A stretch of DNA of 64,000 bases from an uncultured Collinsella sp. (lineage in GTDB: Bacteria > Actinomycetota > Coriobacteriia > Coriobacteriales > Coriobacteriaceae), in contig CABUDS010000006.1 in NCBI GenBank assembly GCA_902490405.1, positions 13,035 to 77,034 of the forward strand, read 5' to 3'. Numbering within the stretch: the stretch's first letter is position 1; every line of letters begins with the position of its first letter. Position numbers and translations under genes: made by a program. Positions 44,588 to 53,792 of this stretch are shown here, piece after piece. Below the pieces are notes generated by a model. That model searched no databases. It saw nothing but the letters and a program-made list of their open reading frames with translations, and was not told the DNA's origin.

Positions 44588-45592
44588 ATGGACTGCGATG
44601 GCTACCCGCGCATTCCCATGCCGTTGATGTGCACCGCCTTTGTGCCGGGGCAGATGGACGCTGCGGTTGCAGGCATTTCCGACCCCGATTCACGCACCGT
44701 CGCCACGGCGGAAGCGCTGTACTTTCGCGGACAGGCCACACTCGCCGCCGAGACAGCACGCCCCTATCTTGACGCCACCGATCCCGCACTGCGCTATTCC
44801 GCATGCCTTATCTGCGGATATGCCAGTCTGTCGCTCAACCGTATCACCGATGCCCGTCGTTGCCTTGCGGGCATCCTCGATACGCCAACTGACGAGGAAT
44901 CTTCTGCCGTCCACGCCACGCATATCCTGTTCGCCTCCGCCGCGAGCGTCCTGTTGCACTTGCCTTCCCCGTATTCTGCCGAAGAGTTTTATCCACTTGC
45001 GGCGCATCTGCCCGAAGGCCTGCGCCTGTTCGCCAGCTACGTGATGGCGCACGCGTTGTGTCTGCGCGGCGAATACGGCCGCAGCCTGGGCATGGCGGAA
45101 AACGCCCTGATTATGAAACAGGGAAGCTACCCCATCTCGGAGCTATTCCTGCACTTGTCGGATTCGATGGCCTGTATGAGTCTCAAAGACGTCGACGCCG
45201 CAAAAGCGCATTTTGGCGCCGCTTGGGACATTGCGCGCCCCGACGGCCTTATCGAACTCATCGGCGAACACCATGGCCTTTTGCAGGGACTCATCGAGGC
45301 ATGCCTAAAATCGCAATACCCTGACGATTTCGCACGCATCATCGAGATCACGTATCGATTCAGCTACGGCTGGCGGCGCATCCACAACCCCGATTCGGGC
45401 GAGGACGTGGCCGACGATCTAACGACCACGGAATTCACCATGGCCATGCTCGCCTGTCGTGGGTGGACCAACGCCGAAATCGCACGCCATATGGGAGTAT
45501 CGCCGGGCACCGTCAAAAACCGCCTATCCGGCGTATACGCAAAGCTTGGCATCGGCACACGCGCCGAGCTGGTCGCGCATATGCTGCGTTAA
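44588..45592 (+). CDS. LuxR family regulator with helical repeat sensor domain
   Basis: A 334-residue protein. The C-terminal 60 residues form a LuxR/NarL HTH (ACRGWTNAEIARHMGVSPGTVKNRLSGVYAKLGIG). The N-terminal 260 residues are all-helical with TPR-like pairs (LSLNRITDARRCLAG, LCLRGEYGRSLGMAENAL), as in MalT-type sensors without the ATPase. ATG 44588 is preferred, with GGGAG upstream; ATG 44561 is less well placed. Target genes and ligand are unknown. Confidence 0.85.
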   Translation: MDCDGYPRIPMPLMCTAFVPGQMDAAVAGISDPDSRTVATAEALYFRGQATLAAETARPYLDATDPALRYSACLICGYASLSLNRITDARRCLAGILDTPTDEESSAVHATHILFASAASVLLHLPSPYSAEEFYPLAAHLPEGLRLFASYVMAHALCLRGEYGRSLGMAENALIMKQGSYPISELFLHLSDSMACMSLKDVDAAKAHFGAAWDIARPDGLIELIGEHHGLLQGLIEACLKSQYPDDFARIIEITYRFSYGWRRIHNPDSGEDVADDLTTTEFTMAMLACRGWTNAEIARHMGVSPGTVKNRLSGVYAKLGIGTRAELVAHMLR

Positions 45593-45651
45593 CGACCGGG
45601 CTGCCAAGCGCATCGAACACATTCCGGAACCCGGCGCTTCGCTCGCCTAAA

Positions 45652-45840
45652 TTGGACATTTTGACCCTTGAACGGCACTACCGCCACGAAGCGGCTTCTC
45701 GCAAAGACAGCAACGTCCCCCTTACGGCAGCCGCTGCAGCACTCGCCGTGGCAGGCGCCGGCCTCGTCGCCTACAGCGCCCGCCGCACGGCGCTCGAAAA
45801 AGACACCGCCAATGAGGACAATTCGGATAGGCCTCGCTAG
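45652..45840 (+). CDS. Possible small membrane protein
   Basis: A 62-codon frame from TTG 45652 with one hydrophobic helix (LTAAAAALAVAGAGLVAYSA) and a charged tail. There is no good ribosome site, and the start is a guess. It could be a remnant instead. Confidence 0.3.
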   Translation: MDILTLERHYRHEAASRKDSNVPLTAAAAALAVAGAGLVAYSARRTALEKDTANEDNSDRPR

Positions 45841-45889
45841 CTCCTAGTTACTTTTGTGAGAAGCGCCGACTCGGCTCATCGAACATCAA

Positions 45890-45925
45890 AATGGGCTGGT
45901 TCTGAATACCCAGAGCCAGCCCATT
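45890..45925 (-). terminator. Terminator hairpin after DUF6773-like gene
   Basis: AATGGGCTGG and CCAGCCCATT, a perfect 10-bp stem with a 16-base loop, six bases after the stop at 45931. TTTTGATG follows on the minus strand. Confidence 0.7.
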
Positions 45926-45930
45926 GCGCA

Positions 45931-46515
45931 TTAAATGTCGTCTGAGGAGTCGAGTTCTGCCTCGAGCTTGGCACGGTGTCTTTTCGCCGTGAAAAACGTT
46001 GCGCACAGGACAGCAAACGTGGCCGCGAAAATCGTCGCTCCGCAGAACACGCCCGTGGCCAGGTTCGCCAACCAAAAGACGCTTTCGAGCGGTACGATCT
46101 GCGCCTCAGCGACACAGCGCATTGCGGCAATAACAAGCGCGAACGCGGTGCCGCTAAGACCGCTGACAAGCAGGAAATATCCAACAGGAAGATGCTCGGT
46201 TTGCCCAAAACGATTGGTATCGACATAGCCCTTCCGCGTTTGCAGCCCTGCACAAATCAACATCACGAGAACGAGCCACAAATACATGGCTGCCTCGAAT
46301 GGCGTTGCAAAGCCATGCGGCATTTCACTGGCGTCGCTGTGAACCCACGCAACCTGTCGAGCTATAAACTGGTAGAAAAAGATCATCAACATGCCAAACG
46401 AAAGCAGCACGAAACCAATCTTGTAGATCTTCGCGTTCTCAGCCTCCAGGCGTTCATCCTTTGGGCCGGCATATTCACGCCACTTTTGCACGATTTTCAG
46501 ATCTTCATATTTCAT
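45931..46515 (-). CDS. Four-helix membrane protein (DUF6773-like)
   Basis: A 194-residue protein starting KYEDLKIVQKWREYAGPKDER, with four hydrophobic segments (IGFVLLSFGMLMIFFYQF, AAMYLWLVLVMLICAGL, VGYFLLVSGLSGTAFALVIA, FCGATIFAATFAVLCATFF). This kind of protein is commonly encoded next to small XRE repressors, as here, where the stop of the XRE gene is nine bases upstream. The function is unknown. Confidence 0.75.
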   Translation of the reverse strand: MKYEDLKIVQKWREYAGPKDERLEAENAKIYKIGFVLLSFGMLMIFFYQFIARQVAWVHSDASEMPHGFATPFEAAMYLWLVLVMLICAGLQTRKGYVDTNRFGQTEHLPVGYFLLVSGLSGTAFALVIAAMRCVAEAQIVPLESVFWLANLATGVFCGATIFAATFAVLCATFFTAKRHRAKLEAELDSSDDI

Positions 46516-46524
46516 AGTGAACTC

Positions 46525-46755
46525 CTAAAGAGTATTAGGGTCGGCGTCGGTTTCGTCTTCCCAAAACAAGTCGTTCAACGTAACGCGCAGCACCTTACAG
46601 ATTGCCACGCACAAATTGAGCGTGGGGTTGTAGCCGCCCGCCTCGATAAGGCCGATGGTTTGGCGCGCAACGCCCACGGCTCGGGCTAAGTCAGCTTGCG
46701 AAAGGCCAGCCGCCGCGCGTGCCGCCTTCATGCGTAGGTTCTTTTTGCCTGGCAT
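46525..46755 (-). CDS. XRE family small repressor
   Basis: A 76-residue single-domain HTH protein (MKAARAAAGLSQADLARAVG, VARQTIGLIEAGGYNPTLNL), typical of the YozG-like group of short XRE regulators. ATG 46755 follows GAAAGGA. It is the first gene of an operon with the membrane protein at 45931. Its promoter is flanked by inverted sites (TATATCTGTCAT), which suggests autoregulation. Confidence 0.9.
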   Translation of the reverse strand: MPGKKNLRMKAARAAAGLSQADLARAVGVARQTIGLIEAGGYNPTLNLCVAICKVLRVTLNDLFWEDETDADPNTL

Positions 46756-46792
46756 GGAGTTCCTTTCGTAAATGTGGACAGATATCCGTTGC

Positions 46793-46847
46793 AACATGAC
46801 AGAAATATATTGCATCCTTCACAAGATGTCAACTATATCTGTCATAA
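46793..46847 (-). promoter_or_regulatory. Promoter and inverted operator of XRE operon
   Basis: -35 TTGACA (46832-46827), 17-base spacer and -10 TATATT (46809-46804). ATGACAGAAATATA (46796-46809) and TATATCTGTCAT (46834-46845) form an inverted pair flanking the promoter, as expected for binding of the XRE protein. Confidence 0.7.
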
Positions 46848-46905
46848 TGGAAACCATGTTCGCCATCGCCATGTGGACATAACAATTTCGATTCGCTATT
46901 CAAAC

Positions 46906-46942
46906 TTACTCGGACAGAACCGACTCGGTTTTGTCCGAGTAA
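46906..46942. repeat. Strong hairpin in XRE/topoisomerase divergent region
   Basis: TTACTCGGACA-G-AACCGA-C-TCGGTT-T-TGTCCGAGTAA: 17 pairs with single unpaired bases. It sits in the 450-bp divergent region, far from either gene end, so it is not an ordinary terminator. Confidence 0.75.
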
Positions 46943-47206
46943 ACGTGATTGATAGTCGATCGCTGTGCCCGCTCGTGCAATCAGCATCATTCGATTTTGT
47001 TTAGTAAAACTAGGTCCCTATTAAATAAAAATCGTTTGTATCCAAATTTGTTTAACAATGCCGCGTTACCACTAAACACTATACCCGTTAATCCGAACGA
47101 TTGTTCGATGGATTTCGTGTTGGGTGGAATCGCCTATGGGCTGGGCTATGCTACCTTGACTATCTATATGACTTAAACGCAGCAAAGGAGCATCGAGAGA
47201 GCGAGC

Positions 47207-49204
47207 ATGGCAAAAAACACCGCAAACTATGGTAACGACAGTATTCGTCAGCTCAAGGACGAGGAGCGCGTACGCCTGCGCCCCGCCGTCATCTTTGGCT
47301 CTGACGGGCTCGACGGCTGCGCGCATGCCGCCTTCGAGATCCTGTCCAACGCCGTTGACGAGGCGCGCCAGGGCTACGGCAAGCTCATCACCCTTACCGC
47401 CTTTCGCGATGGTTCCATTCAGGTAGAGGACAACGGCCGCGGCTGCCCGCTCGACTGGAACCCCTCCGAGAAGCGCTTTAACTGGGAGCTCGTCTTTTGC
47501 GAGCTCTACGCAGGTGGCAAATACAACAACAACCAGGGCGGCGACTACGACTTCTCGCTCGGTACCAACGGCCTGGGCTCGTGCGCGACCCAGTACGCAT
47601 CCGAGTACATGGACGTCACGGTTTGGCGCGACGGCAACAAGTACTCCCTGCACTTTAAGAAAGGCAAGGTCGTTGGCGCCAAAAAGAAAGCGCTTGAGAT
47701 CGAGCCCAGCGACGAGGACCGCACCGGCACCACCATCAAGTGGCGCCCCGATCTTGAGGTCTTTACCTCGATCAGCATTCCCCACGACTGGTATCGCGAG
47801 ACCATGCGCCGCCAGGCCGTGGTCAACGCCAACGTGACCTTCTGCCTGCGCATCGAAGGCGACGATGGCGAGTTCTCCGAAGAGGACTTTTGCTATCCCA
47901 AGGGCATTGAGGACTACGTGCTCGAGAAGGTGGGTGCCGACTACCTCACCGAACCCTTCTTTATCGAGGCCGACCGCCGCGGTCGCGACCGCGAGGACCT
48001 GCCCGACTACAACGTAAAGATCACCGCGTGCATGTGCTTCTCGCGCACCTTCATGATGCAGGAGTATTACCACAACTCATCGTGGCTCGAGAACGGCGGC
48101 TCGCCCGAGAAGGCCGCGCGCAGCGCTCTGACCAGCGCCATCGATGCCTATATTAAGCAACAGGGCAAGTACAACAAAAACGAGAGCGGCATTAAGTGGC
48201 AAGACGTCCAGGACTGCCTGGTACTGGTGACCAACTGCTTCTCCACCCAGACGTCCTACGAAAACCAGACCAAGAAGGCTATCAATAACCGCTTTATCCA
48301 GCAGGCCATGACCGCCTTCTTTAAGGAGCGCCTCTCGACCTACTTGATCGAGAACAAAGACGCTGCCAACAAGATCGTGGAGCAGGTGCTCATCAACAAG
48401 CGCTCGCGTGAGAACGCCGAAAAGACTCGCCAGAGCATTAAGACCAACCTGCAGCAGAAGACCGACATGGCCAACCGCGTGCAGAAGTTCATCGACTGCC
48501 GCTCCAAGGACAAAAACCGTCGCGAGATCTACATCGTAGAGGGCGACTCGGCAGCAGGCGCCATTCGCACCTCGCGCGATGCCGAGTTCCAGGGCGTCAT
48601 GCCCGTCCGCGGCAAGATCCTCAACTGCCTGAAGGAGGACTACCCGCGCATCTTTAAGTCCGACATCATCATGGACCTTATGCGCGTGCTGGGCTGCGGC
48701 GTGGAGATTAAGGACAAGCGCATCAAGAACCTGGGTGCCTTTGACCTGGACAACCTCAACTGGAACAAGGTCATTATCTGTACGGACGCCGACGTCGACG
48801 GTTACCACATCCGCACGCTCGTGCTCACCATGCTCTACCGCCTGGTGCCCACACTTATCGACGAGGGCTACGTGTATATCGCCGAGTCGCCGCTCTACGA
48901 GATCAGCTGCAAAGAGAAGACCTACTTTGCCTACACCGAGCTCGAGAAGAACGGCATCCTCAAGGAGATCGGCGACCAGAAGTGTTCCATCAACCGCTCC
49001 AAGGGTCTTGGTGAGAACGATCCGGACATGATGTGGCTCACCACCATGAACCCCGAGACGCGTCGCCTGATCAAGGTGGAGCCCGAGGACGTCACCAAGA
49101 TGGAAACCATGTTCAACCTGTTGCTGGGCAACGACGAGGCGGGCCGCAAGCGCCATATCTCCGAGCACGGCAAGGAATACCTGGACCAGCTGGACCTGCA
49201 ATAG
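47207..49204 (+). CDS. Type IIA topoisomerase subunit B (ParE/GyrB-like)
   Basis: A 665-residue ATPase subunit. GHKL motifs are EILSNAVDEARQ, EDNGRGCP and GTNGLGS; the Toprim domain has EGDSAAGAIR and DADVDGYHIR. It pairs with the A subunit encoded 45 bases downstream. Compared with housekeeping GyrB it is divergent: a lysine-rich central part and PVRGK instead of PLRGK. It is likely a topoisomerase IV or second gyrase. AAAGGAG lies upstream of ATG 47207, but at 20 bases is rather far; GAGAGCGAGC lies nearer. Confidence 0.9.
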   Translation: MAKNTANYGNDSIRQLKDEERVRLRPAVIFGSDGLDGCAHAAFEILSNAVDEARQGYGKLITLTAFRDGSIQVEDNGRGCPLDWNPSEKRFNWELVFCELYAGGKYNNNQGGDYDFSLGTNGLGSCATQYASEYMDVTVWRDGNKYSLHFKKGKVVGAKKKALEIEPSDEDRTGTTIKWRPDLEVFTSISIPHDWYRETMRRQAVVNANVTFCLRIEGDDGEFSEEDFCYPKGIEDYVLEKVGADYLTEPFFIEADRRGRDREDLPDYNVKITACMCFSRTFMMQEYYHNSSWLENGGSPEKAARSALTSAIDAYIKQQGKYNKNESGIKWQDVQDCLVLVTNCFSTQTSYENQTKKAINNRFIQQAMTAFFKERLSTYLIENKDAANKIVEQVLINKRSRENAEKTRQSIKTNLQQKTDMANRVQKFIDCRSKDKNRREIYIVEGDSAAGAIRTSRDAEFQGVMPVRGKILNCLKEDYPRIFKSDIIMDLMRVLGCGVEIKDKRIKNLGAFDLDNLNWNKVIICTDADVDGYHIRTLVLTMLYRLVPTLIDEGYVYIAESPLYEISCKEKTYFAYTELEKNGILKEIGDQKCSINRSKGLGENDPDMMWLTTMNPETRRLIKVEPEDVTKMETMFNLLLGNDEAGRKRHISEHGKEYLDQLDLQ

Positions 49205-49249
49205 CAGCAAATCGATAACGACGGCCCATAAGAAGTTCAAGAGGAAATC

Positions 49250-51490
49250 GTGGCAAAGAAGAAGACGAAGAACCAGCCAAAGAAAAAGCAGGTCAACGCC
49301 GAGAACGTCATCGGCCTGCACTCCGAGGTCACCGACCAGCCGATCACGCAGACGCTCGAGGTCAACTACATGCCCTACGCCATGAGCGTCAACGTCTCGC
49401 GCGCATTCCCCGAGATCGACGGCTTTAAGCCCTCGCACCGCAAGCTGCTCTACACTATGTACAAGATGGGCCTGCTCAAGGGCGAGCGCCAAAAGAGCGC
49501 CAACATCGTGGGTCAGACCATGAAGCTCAACCCGCACGGCGATGCCGCGATCTACGAAACGATGGTGCGCCTGGCGACGGGCAACGAAGCGCTGCTTGCC
49601 CCCTTCGTGGAGTCGAAGGGCAACTTTGGCAAGTACTATTCGGGCGACCTGAGCTACGCCGCCTCGCGTTACACCGAGGCCAAGCTCTCCCCCATCAGCG
49701 CCGAGATCTTCAAGGACATCGACAAGGACCCGGTCGACTTCGTCGACAGCTACGACGGCGCCATGAAGGAGCCGCGCCTGCTGCCCACCACGTTCCCCAA
49801 CATCCTTGTCTCGGCCAATAAGGGCATCGGCGTCGCCATGGCGTCCGACATCTGCGGTTTCAACCTCAACGAGGTCTGCACCGCCACGATGCACTACCTG
49901 CAGGATCCCGACTGCGACCTGCTCGAGTACATGCCCATGCCCGACTTCTCGACCGGCGGCGAGATTATCTACCGCCGCGAGGAGATGGAGAAGATCGTCG
50001 AGACCGGCCTTGGCAGCTTCCAGATTCGCTCCCGCTGGCGCTGGATTCCCGAAGAGCGCATCATCGAGGTCTACGAGATCCCCTACACCACCAAGACCGA
50101 TGTCATCATCGAGCGCATCGTCAAGCTCTCCAAGGAGGGCAAGGTCAAGGAGATCGCAGACATCCGCGATGAAACCGACCTCTCGGGCTTGCGCATCGCC
50201 ATCGACCTTAAGCGCGGCGTCGACCCCGACAAGCTCATGGCCAAGCTCTATCGCTCGACCACGCTGCAGGACTCGTTCTCGTGCAACTTCAACGTGCTCG
50301 TCGACGGCTATCCCCGTGTTATGGGCGTGCGCCAGATCCTGCGCGAGTGGGTCAAGTGGCGTATTGAGTCCACGCGTCGCCGCATTAACTTTGACCTGGG
50401 CAAAAAGTCCGAGCGCCTGCACCTGCTGCACGGCCTTGAGGCGATCCTGCTCGACATCGACAAGGCGATCGCCATCATCCGCGGCACCAAACTCGAGGCC
50501 GAGGTCGTGCCCAACCTTATGAAGGGTTTCGACATCGACGAGACCCAGGCCGAGTTTGTCGCCGAGCTCAAGCTCCGCAACATCAACGAGGAGTACATCC
50601 TCAACCGCACCAAGGACATCGCTAAGCTCGAGGGTGAGATTGCCGAGCTTGAGGAGATCCTTTCGAGCGAAGAGAACATCAAGAAGGTCATCAGCGACGA
50701 GCTGGCCGCGGTCAACAAGAAGTACGTGATGCCGCGCCGCACGGGCAGGATCGAGCCCCATGAGGTTATCGAGGTAAGCTTGGAGCCCGAGGTCGAGGAG
50801 TACCCGGTTACGATCATGCTCTCGCGCGATGGCTACCTCAAGAAGATGACGGACCGCGTGCTCAAGAAGGCGACCACGCTCAAGTACAAGGACGGCGACA
50901 AACCCTTTATCGAGTTCCCGTCCTCCAACACCCACGAGCTGCTGGTCTTCACCAACAAGAGCCAGGTGTACAAGTGCAAGGTTGCGGCGTTTGAGGATAC
51001 CAAGTCGGCCCAGCTGGGCTCGTACCTGCCGACCGATCTTGAGATGGAGCCCGACGAGAGCGTCATCTGGGTCATCGACCCCGAGGACTACAAGGCCGAC
51101 GTGCTGTTCGTCTTTGAGAACGGGCGCGTGGTGCGCGTCGCGCTTTCTGGATACGTCACCAAGACCAACCGCAAGCGCCTGAAGAACGCAATCTACGGCG
51201 GCAGCAAGCTGCTGTATGCGCAGGTGCTCAAGGAAGACCGCGACCTCGCGCTGGTCTCGAGCGACTACCGCCTGATGAACTTCAACACGTCGCTGCTCAA
51301 GACCAAGACAACCACCAACACGCAGGGCGTCCAGGCCTTCACCGCCAAGAAAGGCCGCTCGGTCACCACCGTCGGCACAACCGAGGAGATTCTTGGCGCC
51401 GGCGTCTCGGCCGAAAAGTTCACCGCGCAGAGCCTGCCCTCCGCCGGTGCCCTCATGAAGGAAAACGACATGCCGAGTTTGTTTGACTAG
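49250..51490 (+). CDS. Type IIA topoisomerase subunit A (ParC/GyrA-like)
   Basis: A 746-residue subunit with a Lys-rich N-terminus, catalytic Tyr141 (AASRYTEAKLS), a coiled coil near 455-490 and a C-terminal beta-pinwheel. In the quinolone-binding region NPHGDAAIYE, Ala99 and Glu103 occupy the E. coli GyrA Ser83 and Asp87 positions. The GyrA box QRRGGKG is not seen, which favours a decatenating ParC role. GTG 49250 follows GAGGAAA. It is co-transcribed with the B subunit; a strong hairpin follows the stop. Confidence 0.9.
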   Translation: MAKKKTKNQPKKKQVNAENVIGLHSEVTDQPITQTLEVNYMPYAMSVNVSRAFPEIDGFKPSHRKLLYTMYKMGLLKGERQKSANIVGQTMKLNPHGDAAIYETMVRLATGNEALLAPFVESKGNFGKYYSGDLSYAASRYTEAKLSPISAEIFKDIDKDPVDFVDSYDGAMKEPRLLPTTFPNILVSANKGIGVAMASDICGFNLNEVCTATMHYLQDPDCDLLEYMPMPDFSTGGEIIYRREEMEKIVETGLGSFQIRSRWRWIPEERIIEVYEIPYTTKTDVIIERIVKLSKEGKVKEIADIRDETDLSGLRIAIDLKRGVDPDKLMAKLYRSTTLQDSFSCNFNVLVDGYPRVMGVRQILREWVKWRIESTRRRINFDLGKKSERLHLLHGLEAILLDIDKAIAIIRGTKLEAEVVPNLMKGFDIDETQAEFVAELKLRNINEEYILNRTKDIAKLEGEIAELEEILSSEENIKKVISDELAAVNKKYVMPRRTGRIEPHEVIEVSLEPEVEEYPVTIMLSRDGYLKKMTDRVLKKATTLKYKDGDKPFIEFPSSNTHELLVFTNKSQVYKCKVAAFEDTKSAQLGSYLPTDLEMEPDESVIWVIDPEDYKADVLFVFENGRVVRVALSGYVTKTNRKRLKNAIYGGSKLLYAQVLKEDRDLALVSSDYRLMNFNTSLLKTKTTTNTQGVQAFTAKKGRSVTTVGTTEEILGAGVSAEKFTAQSLPSAGALMKENDMPSLFD

Positions 51491-51529
51491 GACGACGGCA
51501 GCCAAACCGTCATGGTTTAACTAAGCAGC

Positions 51530-51566
51530 GGGGCCCGGAGCGCAGCAACATCGCGCTCCGGGCCCC
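51530..51566 (+). terminator. Hairpin after topoisomerase operon
   Basis: GGGGCCCGGAGCGC and its exact complement around AGCAACATC, 40 bases after the stop and between convergent genes. There is no T run, so termination may rely on the stem alone. Confidence 0.7.
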
Positions 51567-51588
51567 ATGCATTACAGCAGCATCATCC

Positions 51589-52878
51589 CTATAGACAAAA
51601 TGCCGCATAAAGTGGAACAGACATCAGCCCATCATTCATTCCGAAGGGCTTAGTCGATAGCCTGATTCGGCGCGCGCCCGGATGGGTCTTTTTAAGTGAG
51701 GACAGGCTTCGAGATCTTGTGTTCTCTCCCGCCTTGACTTCAATCGCAGACAAGCATCCCTGCTTCTCTACTACAAAGTCGATTTCCGCACGATTATCTC
51801 GCGCCCAATAATGCAGCGGATAGCCCATGGCTGAAAGCTGTTGGGCAACGTAGTTTTCGGTAAGTGCACCCATGAATGTGCCGCCGATACCGGCAAGAAT
51901 ATCGGCGCGTTGAGCACCGGCCTTGGAGACGAGCAGCCCTGTATCCGCCTGATAGATTTTAAAAGCAGAAGGGTTAACGAAGGCCTCTAAAGGGCTTTCG
52001 ATCTGCCCGACTAGGCTGCAGCGCGCCACCGTACCCGACAATACAAGCCAGTCGAGAGCATCTCCAAAGAGAGACGCATTGCCCCCCGCTCGCACTACCT
52101 TGTATTGAAATTTACGATTCTCTTTGGCAAGCTGCTGTGGAATGGAATCGAAGCACGCACGCGTCTTTGCGCTCAAGCGCTCATCAGCATATTTATTAGT
52201 GTCGGCGGAGTATCCGTCGAGAATAATCCGATGCTTTTCGGCCACATCAATGATTGACTGATCATCGATGTACGTTTGGACCGCCTCGGGCATTCCGCCA
52301 ACAACAAGATACTGCCGATAGAGCCCAAGCGCCTTTTCATGAAGGCTTGGCGCAAGAGGACCCATAAACTCGAATGATGAGCGTATCTCGTCGACCAGCT
52401 GATCGTGCCCCATCGCCCAGAGAAACTCCTCGAAATCGAGTGGAGTCATCTCGATCAAGTCGGTCTTTCCGACGGGGAACGAATACGACTGATGGTTAAT
52501 GGCAACCCCAAGAAGCGACCCAGCAGCCGCAACGTAATACTCGGGAGCATCTTCGCAAAAGTATTTAAGGGAAGTGAGCGCTTCCTCGCATGCCTGGATC
52601 TCGTCAATGAACAGTAAGGTTTTGCCAGGCACGATACGCTGTCCCGTACGAGCCTCGATCGCACGTACAATCGAATGAGGGTCAAGACCGCCCGAAAAAT
52701 CCGCTCGCGCCGACCGGTCGTTCTCAAGATTAACGTAGACAACCGATTCGAAAAGATCCTGGGCGTACGTTCTGAGCAAATAGGTCTTGCCACACTGGCG
52801 CACGCCTTTGACCAGCAAAGGTTTTCTATCAGCTCTGTCTCGCCATTCCCTAAGTAGCTCGTCTGCCTTGCGACGCAT
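51589..52878 (-). CDS. DUF4143-type ATPase
   Basis: A 429-residue AAA-like protein: P-loop GVRQCGKTYLLR (about 25-36), Walker B TLLFIDEIQAC, AAGSLLGV, PLDFEEFLWA, and a C-terminal DUF4143 plus nuclease-like fold (YVAQQLSAMGYPLHYWARDNRAEIDFVVE). The DNRAEIDFV...AIEVKAG segment has the D-ExK spacing of PD-(D/E)XK folds. Family members are widespread in gut bacteria with unclear function. ATG 52878 is chosen, with GGAAGG six bases upstream. Confidence 0.85.
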   Translation of the reverse strand: MRRKADELLREWRDRADRKPLLVKGVRQCGKTYLLRTYAQDLFESVVYVNLENDRSARADFSGGLDPHSIVRAIEARTGQRIVPGKTLLFIDEIQACEEALTSLKYFCEDAPEYYVAAAGSLLGVAINHQSYSFPVGKTDLIEMTPLDFEEFLWAMGHDQLVDEIRSSFEFMGPLAPSLHEKALGLYRQYLVVGGMPEAVQTYIDDQSIIDVAEKHRIILDGYSADTNKYADERLSAKTRACFDSIPQQLAKENRKFQYKVVRAGGNASLFGDALDWLVLSGTVARCSLVGQIESPLEAFVNPSAFKIYQADTGLLVSKAGAQRADILAGIGGTFMGALTENYVAQQLSAMGYPLHYWARDNRAEIDFVVEKQGCLSAIEVKAGENTRSRSLSSLKKTHPGARRIRLSTKPFGMNDGLMSVPLYAAFCL

Positions 52879-53057
52879 GCGCAACCTTCCCTCATGAACT
52901 TCTGTTTGACAATATTTTAACGCGGATTAATTTGTTTTCAGTTATTTTTCTGCGTTTAATAATTGTTCTATACGCGCTTGAGGGAATACACCCCTATCTC
53001 TTGGTAAGGATAGCAAGCATTTCCACCAACGCTGATTGCCATGCGTTCTTCTTGTCC

Positions 53058-53588
53058 TTAGGCGAGCTTGCGAGCGAGCTCACACACCTCTTTCAACTTG
53101 GGCGAGGAGGCCATGCTGTCGCGCTCGGTCATGCCGCTAATGGTGACAATGCCCTGGTCCTCCCACTTGCAGTACGCGCATGTGGACTTGTACATAGCAA
53201 TCGCCGCATCATAAACACCCTCACTGTGACTATCGAGTAAAAGGGCTGTCTTGGTGAACGGGAAACCCGTGGCACCGAAGGCATACAGGCGGTCAATGGT
53301 GGCTTTCTCCTGCGCAGTGATATCAAACCAGTAAATAGGCGAAGCGAAGACAACCATATCGGCGCCTTTCAGCGACTCGATCACGTCGGCCATGTCATCC
53401 TTCTGCACGCAAGTGCCCTCATGGGTAAAGCAGTACTGGCATCCCAGACAACCAGCGATCTTTTTGCCGGCAACGCGGACGACCTCGACCGTATTGCCGC
53501 CCTCGCGCGCGGTCTCGGCAAACGCCTCGACCATGGTGTCGGTATTGGCTCCCTTGCGCGGGCTGCCGCTCAATACAACGATATTCAT
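53058..53588 (-). CDS. NADPH-dependent FMN reductase / flavodoxin-fold protein
   Basis: A 176-residue flavoprotein of the iron-sulfur flavoprotein-like type. SGSPRKGANTD is the FMN phosphate loop, CLGCQYCFTHEGTC a Cys cluster, and ASPIYWFDIT the FMN-isoalloxazine loop. It reduces FMN or quinone-like compounds. GGAGAGG precedes ATG 53588. It is upstream of the sirtuin cluster but on the other strand from it. Confidence 0.85.
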   Translation of the reverse strand: MNIVVLSGSPRKGANTDTMVEAFAETAREGGNTVEVVRVAGKKIAGCLGCQYCFTHEGTCVQKDDMADVIESLKGADMVVFASPIYWFDITAQEKATIDRLYAFGATGFPFTKTALLLDSHSEGVYDAAIAMYKSTCAYCKWEDQGIVTISGMTERDSMASSPKLKEVCELARKLA

Positions 53589-53656
53589 AGGATTCCCTCT
53601 CCTTCATGCTGCAGGCGCGCAGCATTTTTTCTTGTAACCAAAACAAATGGGGTTAA

Positions 53657-53792
53657 TCAATCGCCAGCAGGCCATATCTCTTGCTCAAGTTCCCTAAAGA
53701 AGCTCAAGGCGATTGCGATTGCCTTATGCAACATCGAAAACCAAAGAGGGGCCATAGCAACGTCGCCTGCCTGAAATGGCACGCTGTCAAGA
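53657..53792 (-). pseudogene. Possible C-terminal gene relic
   Basis: In the frame reading FQAGDVAMAPLWFSMLHKAI and on to FFRELEQEIWPAGD the sequence looks protein-like and ends at TGA 53657. There is no start with a ribosome site. It overlaps the end of the TetR gene in another frame. Probably a decayed gene end. Confidence 0.3.

Noticed and set aside
45463..45651. Extension of the small frame at 45652 back to 45463
   Set aside because: That part overlaps the end of the LuxR gene in another frame and has no coding character.
48077..51505. A 1142-codon open frame antisense to the topoisomerase genes
   Set aside because: It mirrors two well-supported genes and consists of Val/Leu/Ala/Asp-rich sequence typical of the opposite frame of GC-rich genes. 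It has no ribosome site or domain.
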